A stretch of 64,000 bases of DNA from Streptomyces hygroscopicus. GTDB lineage: Bacteria; Actinomycetota; Actinomycetes; Streptomycetales; Streptomycetaceae. Within the stretch, counting starts at the first letter, position 1. Each line of letters opens with the position of its first letter. A program made the translations under genes and the position numbers. Of the stretch, positions 48,759 to 57,487 are shown one piece after another. Where the stretch lies: positions 744,001-808,000 of the forward strand of contig CP018627.1 of the NCBI GenBank assembly GCA_002021875.1. Reading direction: 5' to 3'. The notes beneath the pieces were generated by a model that was not told the origin of the DNA, searched no databases, and saw only the letters and a list, made by a program, of their open reading frames with translations.

Positions 48759-51008
48759 ATGGATGTCAGCGAAATCAAGGTCCGTGGCGCCAGGGAGAAC
48801 AATCTCCAGGGCGTGAGTGTGGACATTCCCAAGCGAAGCCTTACGGTCTTCACCGGCGTCTCCGGCTCCGGTAAGTCCTCGCTCGTCTTCGACACCATCG
48901 CCGCGGAGTCGAGGCGGCTGATCAATGAGACCTATACGGCGTTCGTCCAGAACTTCATGCCGACGCTCGGCCGTCCGGATGTCGACTCGCTGCGGAATCT
49001 GAGCGCGGCGATCATCGTGGACCAGGAGCCGATGGGCTCCAACTCCCGTTCCACGGTGGGCACCGCCACCGATGCCCACACCCTGCTGCGGATCCTGTTC
49101 AGCCGGATCGGCAGCCCCTATGTCGGCCCTCCCCTCGCCTTCAGCTTCAACACGGCCGAGGGCATGTGTCCGCGGTGCGAGGGGCTCGGCAGGGTCACCG
49201 ACATCGACATCGCCCAACTCATCGACAGGGAGAAGTCGTTGAAGGAGGGCGCGATCACCGTCCCCGGATTCGAGGTGGACAGCTGGCACTGGCAGGTTAT
49301 GGCGGCCTCCGGCCTTTTCGACCCCGATACCAGGCTCCAGGACTACTCCCCCGCCCAGTGGGAGGACTTCCTCCACAAACCGGCCACCAAGATCAAGGTG
49401 GGGAAGAACAACCTCACCTACGAGGGGCTGGTGACCAAGGTCCGCCGGCTGTACCTGGCGAAGGACCGGGAGACAATGCAGCCGCGGATGCGCGCGTTCG
49501 CCGACCGGGCCATGGCCCTGACCGAGTGCGCCGAGTGTGAGGGCGCCCGGCTGTGCGAGGCCGTCCGGTCCTGCCGGATCGACGGCCGCTCCATCACGGA
49601 GTGCTCGGCCCTGCAGATCAGCGATCTGGCGGAGTTCGTGTGCGGGATCCGGCACGATTCCGTCGGACCGGTGCTGGAGAGCCTGCGGGCGCTCCTCGAC
49701 TCACTGGTCGAGATCGGCCTGGGATATCTGAGCCTGGACCGGGAGTCCTCGACCCTGTCCGGTGGCGAGGCCCAGCGGGTGCGGATGGTCCGGCATCTGG
49801 GCTCCAGTCTGACCGATGTCACCTATGTCTTCGACGAGCCCACGGTGGGCCTGCATCCGCATGACATCGAGCGCATGAACCGGCTGCTGCTCCAGCTGCG
49901 GGACAAGGGCAACACGGTGCTGGTCGTGGAGCACAAACCGGAGACCATCCGCATCGCGGACCATGTGGTGGACCTGGGGCCCGGCGCGGGGGTGGCGGGC
50001 GGGCGGATCTGCTACCAGGGCGATCTGGCCGGGCTGCGCGCCTCGGACACCCTGACCGGGCGCCATCTGGACCACCGGGTGCGGCTGCGGGAGACGGTAC
50101 GGCAGCCCAGTGGGCAACTGCCGGTCAGGGGCGCGCGGCTGCACAATCTGCGGGATGTGAGCGTCGACATCCCCCTCGGTGTGCTCACCGTCGTCACGGG
50201 TGTCGCCGGATCGGGCAAGAGCTCCCTGATCCATGGGTCGCTGTCCGGGCGGGAGGAGGTGATCGTCGCCGACCAGTCGGCGATCCGCGGCTCCCGCCGC
50301 AGCAACCCGGCCACGTATACGGGGCTCCTCGATCCGATCCGGGCGGCGTTCGCCAAGGCCAACCGCGTCAAACCGGGTCTGTTCAGCGCCAATTCAGAGG
50401 GTGCCTGCCCCCGGTGCAAGGGCATCGGGCTCATCTACACCGATCTCGCGATGATGGCCGAGGTGGCCTCGGTGTGCGAGGACTGCGAGGGGAAGCGGTT
50501 CCGGCCCGAGGTGCTGACGTACCGGCTGCGCGGGCGGAACATCAGCGATGTCCTGGGCATGTCGGTGGCCGAGGCGCGGGAGTTCTTCACCGGCGGTCAG
50601 GCCCGGCTGATCCTGGACCGGCTGGCCGCGGTGGGGCTGGGCTATCTGGGTCTCGGCCAGCCGCTCACCACACTCTCCGGGGGTGAGCGCCAGCGGCTGA
50701 AGCTGGCCATCCACATGGCGCGGAGCGGCACGACCTACGTCCTGGACGAGCCGACCACCGGCCTGCATCTCGCCGATGTGGACCAACTGCTCGCCCTGCT
50801 CGACCGCCTTGTCGACGCGGGCAACACGGTCGTCGTCATCGAGCACCACCAGGCCGTGATGGCCCATGCGGACTGGATCATCGATATGGGTCCGGGGGCG
50901 GGTCATGACGGCGGTCAGGTGGTGTTCACCGGCACCCCCGCCGACCTCGTGGACACCGGCGGCTCCCTCACCGCCGTCCACTTGCGCGACTACGTCAAGC
51001 GGGCGTGA
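48759..51008 (+). CDS. UvrA-like excinuclease subunit, drug-resistance type (DrrC/TioU-like)
   Basis: A 749-aa tandem ABC ATPase, about 200 residues shorter than housekeeping UvrA. First Walker [10 protein letters not shown] (33-41), zinc-finger-like CPRCEG and CAECEG, signature [11 protein letters not shown], Walker [14 protein letters not shown]; second half [33 protein letters not shown] and [12 protein letters not shown]. Both ATPase halves look active. DrrC and TioU of this type protect against daunorubicin or thiocoraline, apparently by stripping drug from DNA. No antibiotic cluster surrounds it. A GTG at 48732 is an alternative start. Confidence 0.88.
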   Translation: MDVSEIKVRGARENNLQGVSVDIPKRSLTVFTGVSGSGKSSLVFDTIAAESRRLINETYTAFVQNFMPTLGRPDVDSLRNLSAAIIVDQEPMGSNSRSTVGTATDAHTLLRILFSRIGSPYVGPPLAFSFNTAEGMCPRCEGLGRVTDIDIAQLIDREKSLKEGAITVPGFEVDSWHWQVMAASGLFDPDTRLQDYSPAQWEDFLHKPATKIKVGKNNLTYEGLVTKVRRLYLAKDRETMQPRMRAFADRAMALTECAECEGARLCEAVRSCRIDGRSITECSALQISDLAEFVCGIRHDSVGPVLESLRALLDSLVEIGLGYLSLDRESSTLSGGEAQRVRMVRHLGSSLTDVTYVFDEPTVGLHPHDIERMNRLLLQLRDKGNTVLVVEHKPETIRIADHVVDLGPGAGVAGGRICYQGDLAGLRASDTLTGRHLDHRVRLRETVRQPSGQLPVRGARLHNLRDVSVDIPLGVLTVVTGVAGSGKSSLIHGSLSGREEVIVADQSAIRGSRRSNPATYTGLLDPIRAAFAKANRVKPGLFSANSEGACPRCKGIGLIYTDLAMMAEVASVCEDCEGKRFRPEVLTYRLRGRNISDVLGMSVAEAREFFTGGQARLILDRLAAVGLGYLGLGQPLTTLSGGERQRLKLAIHMARSGTTYVLDEPTTGLHLADVDQLLALLDRLVDAGNTVVVIEHHQAVMAHADWIIDMGPGAGHDGGQVVFTGTPADLVDTGGSLTAVHLRDYVKRA

Positions 51009-51016
51009 ACTCCCTC

Positions 51017-51078
51017 GCCCCGGTGGTCCCGTCCCCGTCCCGTCCCGGGCCGAGGGCTCGGGACGGGACCACCGGGGC
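51017..51078. terminator. 18-bp bidirectional terminator
   Basis: Bases 51017-51034 pair exactly with 51061-51078; the loop contains a further GTCCCG...CGGGAC stem. It separates two convergent genes. Confidence 0.85.
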
Positions 51079-51089
51079 GCCGCGCCGCG

Positions 51090-52643
51090 TCAGGCGGGGG
51101 GCGGAGGTGCGGGAGCGCCCGCGGGCGGCGGGATCTTGGCGTAGGCGGCCGTGGTGGCGCCCGCCTCGGCGGGGGTCGCCACGCTCTCGCGCGGCATCAC
51201 GGCGTCGCGCGCCGCGCCCGGGTCCCAGCCGGTGTCCACCACGCGCTTCTGCACCAGGATCGCGCCCCCGAGGACGGCGAGGCCGAGCAGCACGATGATG
51301 ACGAGTCCGGCGGCGCCACCTGCCTTGCCCGCGTTGCCGATGAGCGCGCCGAACCAGCCGAAGTCGGCGTCGCCGAAGGTGGTGTTCTGGTCGCCGAACG
51401 CGCCGAGCACCTTGAGCAGCAGGGCGGGCAGGAAGGTGATGAGCAGCCCGTTGAGGAACGCCCCCACGACCGCGCCGCGCCTGCCGCCGGTCGCGTTGCC
51501 GTAGACCCCGGCCGCGCCGCCGGTGAAGAAGTGCGGCACCAGACCGGGCAGCACCAGGGCGAGGCCGAAGGCCGGGTTGAAGACCCAGGTGAGCAGGGCC
51601 AGGCCGATCAGGCCGCCGGTGAAGCTGGAGATGAAGCCGATCAGCACCGCGTTCTGCGCGTACGGGAAGACGATGGGCGCGTCCAGCGCGGGCAGGGCTC
51701 CGGGGACGACCTTCTGGGCGATCCCCTGGAAGGCGGGGACGAGCTCACCGAGGATCGTACGGACCCCGAAGAGGATCACCGCGACCGCGATGCCGAACTG
51801 CAGCCCCTGCATCACGGACTGCATCAGGTAGTTCCCGGTGCCGGTGGCCACCGTGCCGGTGCCCGTGGCGAACGCCTTGAAGGCGGTCTTCTGCCCCTCC
51901 TTGACGAGCAGGAGGACGGCCATGACCAGGTAGATCAGCAGCATCGACAGGGCGGTGGCCACCATCGAGTCGCGCAGGAACCGCAGCCCCTCGGGGAGCT
52001 TCATCTCCTCGGTGGAGCGGCTGCGCTTGCCGACCACCCGTCCGGTCGCGCCCGCCACGATGTATCCGGCCGTGCCGAAGTGGCCGATGGCGACGGTGTC
52101 GCTGCCGGTGACACGCTTGGTCCAGGGGTGGGCGAAGGCGGGCATCGCGACCAGCATGATGCCCAGCAGCACACCGCCGACGGCCACCACGGCCACGGTC
52201 GAGCGGCCGCCGTTGGCCAGGACCACGGTCAGCAGCGTCGCCATGAAGAGCATGTGGTGCCCGGTCAGGAAGACATAGCGGAGCGGGGTGAACCGGGCCA
52301 GCAGCAGGCTGACCACGAAGCCCAGGATCATCAGCCAGGCGACCCGTGAGCCGAACTGGTCCTGGGCGATGCCGACGATGGCCTCGTTGGTGGGGATGAC
52401 ACCGTGGGCGCCGGTGACGCCCTGGATCATGGTGCCCAGCGGGGCGAGGGAGGCGGTGACCAGTCCCGCTCCCGCGCCGATCAGCAGAAAGCCGAGGGTC
52501 GCCTTGATGGCGCCGCCGATGATCTGCCCGGTGCTCTTCTTCATCGCGATGAGTCCGACGGCGGTGATGATGCCGATCAGATACGCGGGCTCGCTCAGAA
52601 TCTCATTGACGAGAAACGTGGCAAGGGTGACAAACCAGCCCAT
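51090..52643 (-). CDS. ulaA: PTS ascorbate-type transporter subunit IIC (UlaA/SgaT)
   Basis: A 517-aa membrane subunit with about 11 helices. NEILSEPAYLIGIITAVGLI at the start, GVIPTNEAIVGIAQDQFG near 80, and PHFFTGGAAGVYGNATGG near 385 are hallmark UlaA segments. It moves a sugar acid such as L-ascorbate across the membrane with phosphorylation by the IIA-IIB protein. The C terminus has a Pro-rich tail absent from enterobacterial UlaA. GAGGAAG precedes the ATG. It follows the fused IIA-IIB gene by 23 bp on the same strand. Confidence 0.9.
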   Translation of the reverse strand: MGWFVTLATFLVNEILSEPAYLIGIITAVGLIAMKKSTGQIIGGAIKATLGFLLIGAGAGLVTASLAPLGTMIQGVTGAHGVIPTNEAIVGIAQDQFGSRVAWLMILGFVVSLLLARFTPLRYVFLTGHHMLFMATLLTVVLANGGRSTVAVVAVGGVLLGIMLVAMPAFAHPWTKRVTGSDTVAIGHFGTAGYIVAGATGRVVGKRSRSTEEMKLPEGLRFLRDSMVATALSMLLIYLVMAVLLLVKEGQKTAFKAFATGTGTVATGTGNYLMQSVMQGLQFGIAVAVILFGVRTILGELVPAFQGIAQKVVPGALPALDAPIVFPYAQNAVLIGFISSFTGGLIGLALLTWVFNPAFGLALVLPGLVPHFFTGGAAGVYGNATGGRRGAVVGAFLNGLLITFLPALLLKVLGAFGDQNTTFGDADFGWFGALIGNAGKAGGAAGLVIIVLLGLAVLGGAILVQKRVVDTGWDPGAARDAVMPRESVATPAEAGATTAAYAKIPPPAGAPAPPPPA

Positions 52644-52666
52644 GGTGCTTCCTCTGTCCCCGTCGT

Positions 52667-53488
52667 TCAGACGTCGTACGTGTCCCGGAGCACCGCGTCC
52701 ACCTCGGCGGTGCTGGTGAAGTCCTGGACGACCTTCACGGGCCGTCCCACATCCCCCAGAGTCCTGGCGATCTCACGGGAGGTGAGCAGGGCCACGGCCT
52801 CGGACGCCTTGCCCTTCGCGGAGATGGTGTCCGTGGCCTCCACGGTGACGAACCTCGACCACCCCCAGCGGTCCAGCACCTGCTCCAGGGTGTTCTTGAG
52901 GAACAGGCTGGTGCCCACGCCGTTGCCGCAGACCGTGAGGATCTTGTGCAGCGAGGCCGCACGGGGCGCGGAGGCGGTGGGCGGCTCGGGGGTGGCGGAC
53001 GCTTCGGGAGCGGTGGCCGCCTCGGAGCCGTCCTTCGGCCGTTCCCCGGCGAGTACGGCGTGCAGCGCCTTCGGGGTGGGCGCCTCCGCCAGGGCGGCCG
53101 CGGTGGCGGGATCGCCCAGGAGCCGCGCCAGGCTCGCCATCGCGGAGGTGTGCGCGGCCGAGTCCTGGGCGGCCAGGGCGACGACGAGGGTGACGGGGTC
53201 GTTGGACTCATGCCCGAATTCCACGGGCTCGGCGAGCCGGACCCAGGACATCCCGGTCCTGAGCACTGCCGGGGACGGCCGGGAGTGGGCGAACGCCACC
53301 CCCGGAGCGATGACGATGTACGGCCCGTTCTCCTCGACGTTGGCGACCATCTCGCCGGTGTACTCGTCGGTGGTGGCGCCCGTCTCCACCATGAGCCGGC
53401 CGGCCGCGCCTATCGCCTCACGCCAGTCGGCCGCCCGGACGTCGAGCCGGACGGCTTCGACGGGCAGCAGGTCTTTCAGGTCTTCCAT
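52667..53488 (-). CDS. Fused PTS EIIA-EIIB, ascorbate type
   Basis: A 273-aa cytoplasmic protein. The N-terminal EIIA (about 1-150) has phospho-His H68 in GVAFAHSRPS. An Ala/Pro/Glu linker joins it to EIIB, with phospho-Cys C187 in TVCGNGVGTS. Phosphate passes from HPr to His68, Cys187 and then the sugar in UlaA. Enterobacteria encode these as separate UlaC and UlaB. ATG 53488 starts the EIIA helix; starts at 53497-53509 would add 3-7 residues. It is first in the two-gene operon. Confidence 0.88.
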   Translation of the reverse strand: MEDLKDLLPVEAVRLDVRAADWREAIGAAGRLMVETGATTDEYTGEMVANVEENGPYIVIAPGVAFAHSRPSPAVLRTGMSWVRLAEPVEFGHESNDPVTLVVALAAQDSAAHTSAMASLARLLGDPATAAALAEAPTPKALHAVLAGERPKDGSEAATAPEASATPEPPTASAPRAASLHKILTVCGNGVGTSLFLKNTLEQVLDRWGWSRFVTVEATDTISAKGKASEAVALLTSREIARTLGDVGRPVKVVQDFTSTAEVDAVLRDTYDV

Positions 53489-53516
53489 GCAGGTCATCAT
53501 GCCTGACATGCCTCTG

Positions 53517-54725
53517 TCACACAGCCCCCGGGGGCAGATCCGGAACGACAGCCTCCGCATCGTCCGGCAAGCATACGAACACCAGAGCCGCGAGCGCCTC
53601 GCACCCCCCTGCGGCCATCAGAGCACCGGGCAGCGACCAGGTGGCGAGTGGACCGGCGAAGGCCGCGCCCACGGCGAAGCCGCTGATCTTCAGGCTGGCG
53701 CCGGTGGTGAACACCTGGCCGCGCAGCCGCTCGGGCGCCTCCCGGTGGCGCACCGCGAACAGGGCCGTGAGCTGAGGGCCTTCGGCGGCCCCGGCGAGCA
53801 ACACGGCGGCGATCACCGCGACCGGGTGTCCGGTGGCCGCGAGCAGCGGCGCGAGGACGAGCAGCAGAGCTCCGCCGAGGAGCACGGTGTCCGGACGCGG
53901 CGGGCGGGGGCGGCGGGCGAGCACCGCGTTGGCCACGAGGGCGGATGCGGCGGTGGCGGACAGCAGCAGGGCGCCGCGGTCGGCGCCGCCGAGCACGGCC
54001 GCGCCGAGGAGCGGACAGCAGGTGAGCAGCGCGCCCTGGCCGACGCAGGAGACGACGGAGGTGGCGGTGGCACGGGCCAGGGGCCGGTTGCGGGCGATGG
54101 CACGCAGTCCGGCGGTGAGATCGGCGACGACCGACGTGGCCGGTGGCCGGACCGGGGCGGGCGGCGGAGGCGCGGGGAGCGCCCAGGCGGCGGGCAGCGC
54201 GAGGCCGATCAGCGCGATGGACACCGCCACGGCGGCCGGAGCCCCGGCCGCCCCCGCCACGGACCCGGCCAGTGCGGGACCCACCAGCGCGGCGAGGCTG
54301 AATGTCATCGCGTCGAGTGCGTTGGCCCGGGGCAGGGCCCGCGGCGGTGCCACCCGCGGTAGCTGGGAGGTCCATCCGCCGGACAGGGCCGGTCCCAACA
54401 GCCCCGCGCCCACCGCGAGAAGGACCGTGAGGGCGAACGGCAGCCGCCCCAGGCCCAGGAGGATCGCGGTCAGCGCCACCGCGTAGAGGGCGAGTGCCGC
54501 GGCCAGCAGCCGGCCCGGCCGGGCGGAGCGGTCGAGCAGCACCCCGAAGAGCGGTCCGCCGACCGCCGCCGCGATCATGATGCCCGCCAGCAGCGACGAG
54601 CCCGAGGAGGCCGAACCGGTGAGCGCCGGTCCGGCCAGCAGCAGCGCGGGCCCGGACATCTCGTCCCCCGCGCGGGCAGCGGCCGCCCCGCCCAGATAAC
54701 ACCCCATCGCGTAACGCCCTGGCAT
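53517..54725 (-). CDS. MFS transporter
   Basis: A 402-aa major facilitator with about 12 helices. GGPLFGVLLDRSARPGRLL near 55 is the loop 2-3 motif (GxLxDRxGR), and LPRANALDAMTFSLAALVGP near 130 the equivalent of motif C. It is probably a drug or metabolite exporter. The start at ATG 54725 follows a divergent operator; the longer reading to 54791 would cover that operator. It is divergent from the CGNR regulator, implying inducible export. Confidence 0.83.
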   Translation of the reverse strand: MPGRYAMGCYLGGAAAARAGDEMSGPALLLAGPALTGSASSGSSLLAGIMIAAAVGGPLFGVLLDRSARPGRLLAAALALYAVALTAILLGLGRLPFALTVLLAVGAGLLGPALSGGWTSQLPRVAPPRALPRANALDAMTFSLAALVGPALAGSVAGAAGAPAAVAVSIALIGLALPAAWALPAPPPPAPVRPPATSVVADLTAGLRAIARNRPLARATATSVVSCVGQGALLTCCPLLGAAVLGGADRGALLLSATAASALVANAVLARRPRPPRPDTVLLGGALLLVLAPLLAATGHPVAVIAAVLLAGAAEGPQLTALFAVRHREAPERLRGQVFTTGASLKISGFAVGAAFAGPLATWSLPGALMAAGGCEALAALVFVCLPDDAEAVVPDLPPGAV

Positions 54726-54734
54726 GCGGATCAC

Positions 54735-54775
54735 GTTACGGGGGTAACGCAAATATTCGCCAGGTGCGTTAGATT
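54735..54775. promoter_or_regulatory. Shared operator between MFS and CGNR genes
   Basis: TAACGCA-N13-TGCGTTA (54745-54751, 54765-54771) is a perfect inverted repeat, and a third GTTAC half-site with GGGG spacing lies at 54735-54748. TAGATT at 54770-54775 is a -10 box that predicts a leaderless start on the CGNR GTG at 54782. Repressor binding would close both promoters. Confidence 0.6.
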
Positions 54776-54781
54776 GGCCTC

Positions 54782-55357
54782 GTGTCACCACCCTCGAACG
54801 ACGACCGGCCGACCCGGCTTTCGGTGCGGGACACCGCCCGGCGCACCGCCGCCCTCGTCAACGCCCTGACCGCGGAGCCGAGTCCGGATCCCCGCGCGAT
54901 CGCCGGGATCCTGCTCGACCACGGTGAGCCCGGCCCGGTCGAGCTCACCACCGGTGATGTCGCGGGCATGCGCACCGCCGCGCTGCGGCTGCGCGAGGTG
55001 TTCGCCGCCGGGCATGTCGACGCCGCCGCCGGGGTGCTGAACCGGCTGCTACGGGAGGGCACGGGTCCGCTCCGGCTCAGCTCGCATGACGGCCGTTCGC
55101 CCTGGCATCCGCACCTGGACAGCGATGACGAGGCGCCCTGGGGCGAATGGTTCCTCGCCTCCTCGTGCATGGCGCTGACCGTGCTGATCTGGGACGGTCA
55201 GCGCCCGCCCGGCGGCCTGTGCTCCTCCCCCGGCTGCGGCGATGTCTTCCTCACCGTGGGCAGCGGACCGGAGCGCCGCTACTGCTCACGCCGGTGCGCG
55301 ACCCGTGAGCGGGTGGCCGCCCACCGGCGCGCCAAGGCCGGGCCCCGATCCCCGTAG
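54782..55357 (+). CDS. CGNR zinc-finger / ABATE-domain regulator
   Basis: A 191-aa protein. The N-terminal ABATE-like domain has RDTARRTAALVNALTAEP. The C-terminal zinc finger CSSPGCGDVFL...RRYCSRRCATRERVAAHR has the four Zn cysteines (C-x4-C and C-x3-C) and a CATR variant in place of CGNR. The family are DNA-binding regulators. The GTG start is predicted to be the transcript 5' end. It shares an operator with the MFS transporter, the obvious target. Confidence 0.87.
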   Translation: MSPPSNDDRPTRLSVRDTARRTAALVNALTAEPSPDPRAIAGILLDHGEPGPVELTTGDVAGMRTAALRLREVFAAGHVDAAAGVLNRLLREGTGPLRLSSHDGRSPWHPHLDSDDEAPWGEWFLASSCMALTVLIWDGQRPPGGLCSSPGCGDVFLTVGSGPERRYCSRRCATRERVAAHRRAKAGPRSP

Positions 55358-55382
55358 GAGTTCCGGGGCGGCACCGGTCGGG

Positions 55383-56972
55383 TCAGCCGGTGGGCATCGC
55401 GTACGGCATGTCCCCCCGCGTGGGGTCCTGGGCATGCCGTGCCCGCCGTCCGGTACGGGAGCCGAGCCAGCCGAGCAGAAAACCGGCGGGAATGGTGACC
55501 AGGCCCGGGTTGCGGAGCGGGAACCAGTGGAAGTCGCGCTCGGGGAAGACCGCGAGCGGGTTGCCGGAGACCGCCGGGGAGAAGGCCATGGTCACGGCGG
55601 TGAGGAGGAGTCCTCCGTACAGCGCCCAGCGCAGTCCGCTCACCGTGAAGCCGCGCCACAGGGTGCCGTAGAGCACGATCGGCAGCAGGGCCGAGGCGGC
55701 GGCCGCGAAGGTGAAGGAGATCAGGACCTGCCGGTTCCAGTGCTGGGTCACGATGGCGAGGACGACGGCCACGACGCCGACCACCACGATGGCCGTACGG
55801 GCGGCGGCCAGCTCCCGGTTCGCCGAGAGCCTGCCCTTGAAGACGACCTTGGCAAGGACGTCATGGGCGAGGGAGGCCGCGGCGGCCAGGGTGAGACCGG
55901 CGACCGCCGCGAGGGTGGTGGCGACGACCGCGCAGGCCACGACGGAGAAGAGCAGGCTGCGGTGGGCCTCCTGCGCCGCCGGGTCCAGGGCGAGGGTCAG
56001 CAGGAGTAGCGAATCGCTGCCGGTGGGGTCGGAGGCGCGCAGGGCGCGGGCGCCGACGACGGCGGTGGCTCCGGCGCCCACGATCACGATCAGCCCGAGA
56101 ATGGTGGTGACCGCGCCCACCGCCCAGGTGGTGGCGGCGCGAGCGGCCCGCATACCGCGGATCGGGTGGAGCCGCATGGTGAGGTGCGGCATGCAGGCCG
56201 CGCCGACGGCGAGGGTGAGCTGGACGCTGATGACATCCAGGCGGCCGCTGAAGGAGTCGCCGTACTGACGGCCGGACTGCCAGAAGCCGTCGCCGTAACC
56301 GCTGGCGTCGGCCGCGGCGTCGAAGAGGGTGAACGGGTTCCATGAGAAGCGCTTCAGCACCAGACAGGCGAGCAGGACGAACGCGGCGAGCAGCAGCACC
56401 GTCTTGAGGATCTGGATGAATCCGGTGCCCTTCATCCCGCCGAGGGCGGCGTAGCAGACCATGAGCGAGCCGATGAAGACGGTGCAGCCGGTGACCGCGC
56501 CGCTTCCCGGGATGCCGAGCAGCACCGCCAGCATGGCGCCGGCGCCGTTCAGCTGGACCAGCAGCAGCGGCATGACGACCACCAGCACCACGACGGCGGT
56601 GCCGATGCGGGCGGGGCGTTCGCTCAGCCGCTCGGAGAGGACGTCGCCGAGGGTGAACCGCCCCCGTCCGCACAGCGGTCCGGAGAGGACGAGCATGAAC
56701 AGCAGGATGGAGAGCACGGTGGACGAGGCGATGAGCACCCCGTCGAATCCGGCCAGGGCGATGGTGCCGGTGGTGCTGAGCACGGTGGCGGCGGAGATGT
56801 AGTCACCCGCGATGGCCAGGCCGTTCTGCATCGGACTGAGCCCGCCGGTGCCGAGGTAGAACTCGGTGGGGTCGTCATTGCCGGTGGCCGCGAGGATGCA
56901 CAGCAGGAACGAGATGGCCATGAAGCCCGCGAAGAGCACGAACGCGAGCGTTCTGGGATCGAGGAAGCTCAC
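55383..56972 (-). CDS. Sodium:solute symporter (cation/acetate symporter-like)
   Basis: A 529-aa SSS-family transporter with about 13 helices. TEFYLGTGGLSPMQNGLAIA near 37 and GDYISAATVLSTTGTIALAG near 57 are typical of ActP/MctC monocarboxylate symporters. GGMKGTGFIQILKTVLLL and ACMPHLTMRLHPIRGMR follow in the core. It imports acetate, propionate or pyruvate with a cation. The GTG start overlaps the small upstream gene by 4 bp (GTGA), so translation is coupled. PucR regulator upstream may control it. Confidence 0.87.
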   Translation of the reverse strand: MSFLDPRTLAFVLFAGFMAISFLLCILAATGNDDPTEFYLGTGGLSPMQNGLAIAGDYISAATVLSTTGTIALAGFDGVLIASSTVLSILLFMLVLSGPLCGRGRFTLGDVLSERLSERPARIGTAVVVLVVVMPLLLVQLNGAGAMLAVLLGIPGSGAVTGCTVFIGSLMVCYAALGGMKGTGFIQILKTVLLLAAFVLLACLVLKRFSWNPFTLFDAAADASGYGDGFWQSGRQYGDSFSGRLDVISVQLTLAVGAACMPHLTMRLHPIRGMRAARAATTWAVGAVTTILGLIVIVGAGATAVVGARALRASDPTGSDSLLLLTLALDPAAQEAHRSLLFSVVACAVVATTLAAVAGLTLAAAASLAHDVLAKVVFKGRLSANRELAAARTAIVVVGVVAVVLAIVTQHWNRQVLISFTFAAAASALLPIVLYGTLWRGFTVSGLRWALYGGLLLTAVTMAFSPAVSGNPLAVFPERDFHWFPLRNPGLVTIPAGFLLGWLGSRTGRRARHAQDPTRGDMPYAMPTG

Positions 56973-57319
56973 CCCTCCCCCTCCCCCGTCGTGGCGGTGG
57001 ACCGGCGGTGGGCCCGGGCCAGGACGGTGAGCAGCACCGCCGTGTCCAGGCCGATCAGCATGGCACCCACGGTGAACCCGCCGCCCGCGCCGAGGTTGAC
57101 GACGCCTTCGGCGGCGCAGTTCACCACCACGGCGGCCACATGGCAGGCGAGCGCGGTGCAGGCCGCCCGCGCCGGCCAGGGCCACGGCCGCTGCCACGGA
57201 GTGCGCCGCGCGGGCTGAGGCGGTGCCGTGGGGCGGGGCGGCATGGTGATGGTGCGGCGCGTGGTGCGGGGCTCGAGGTGCGGTACGGACGCACGCCAGG
57301 GCTGGTCGTAGTCGGACAT
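56969..57319 (-). CDS. Small membrane protein partner of the symporter
   Basis: A 116-aa protein with a hydrophilic, Pro/Arg-rich N-terminal 55 residues and two helices, ARAACTALACHVAAVVVNCA and FTVGAMLIGLDTAVLLTVLA. Its position directly before and overlapping an SSS symporter resembles the DUF485/DUF4212 partners of such transporters, but the sequence itself is not recognised. AAGGAG lies 10 nt before ATG 57319. It probably assists symporter assembly or stability. Confidence 0.72.
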   Translation of the reverse strand: MSDYDQPWRASVPHLEPRTTRRTITMPPRPTAPPQPARRTPWQRPWPWPARAACTALACHVAAVVVNCAAEGVVNLGAGGGFTVGAMLIGLDTAVLLTVLARAHRRSTATTGEGEG

Positions 57320-57487
57320 GTCGCGGCTCCTTGTGCGGGTTCCGCCCCATGTCACAGGGGCGGAATCGCCACGACAGCAGGTCAGCACGGTCGCGTACAG
57401 CCCAACCGGCGGACCGTGTGACGGGTGCACATGATCGGTCGAGGGCCGTTGTGCACGCCCACATCACCTCAGGCCGAGGGGTGCTGC

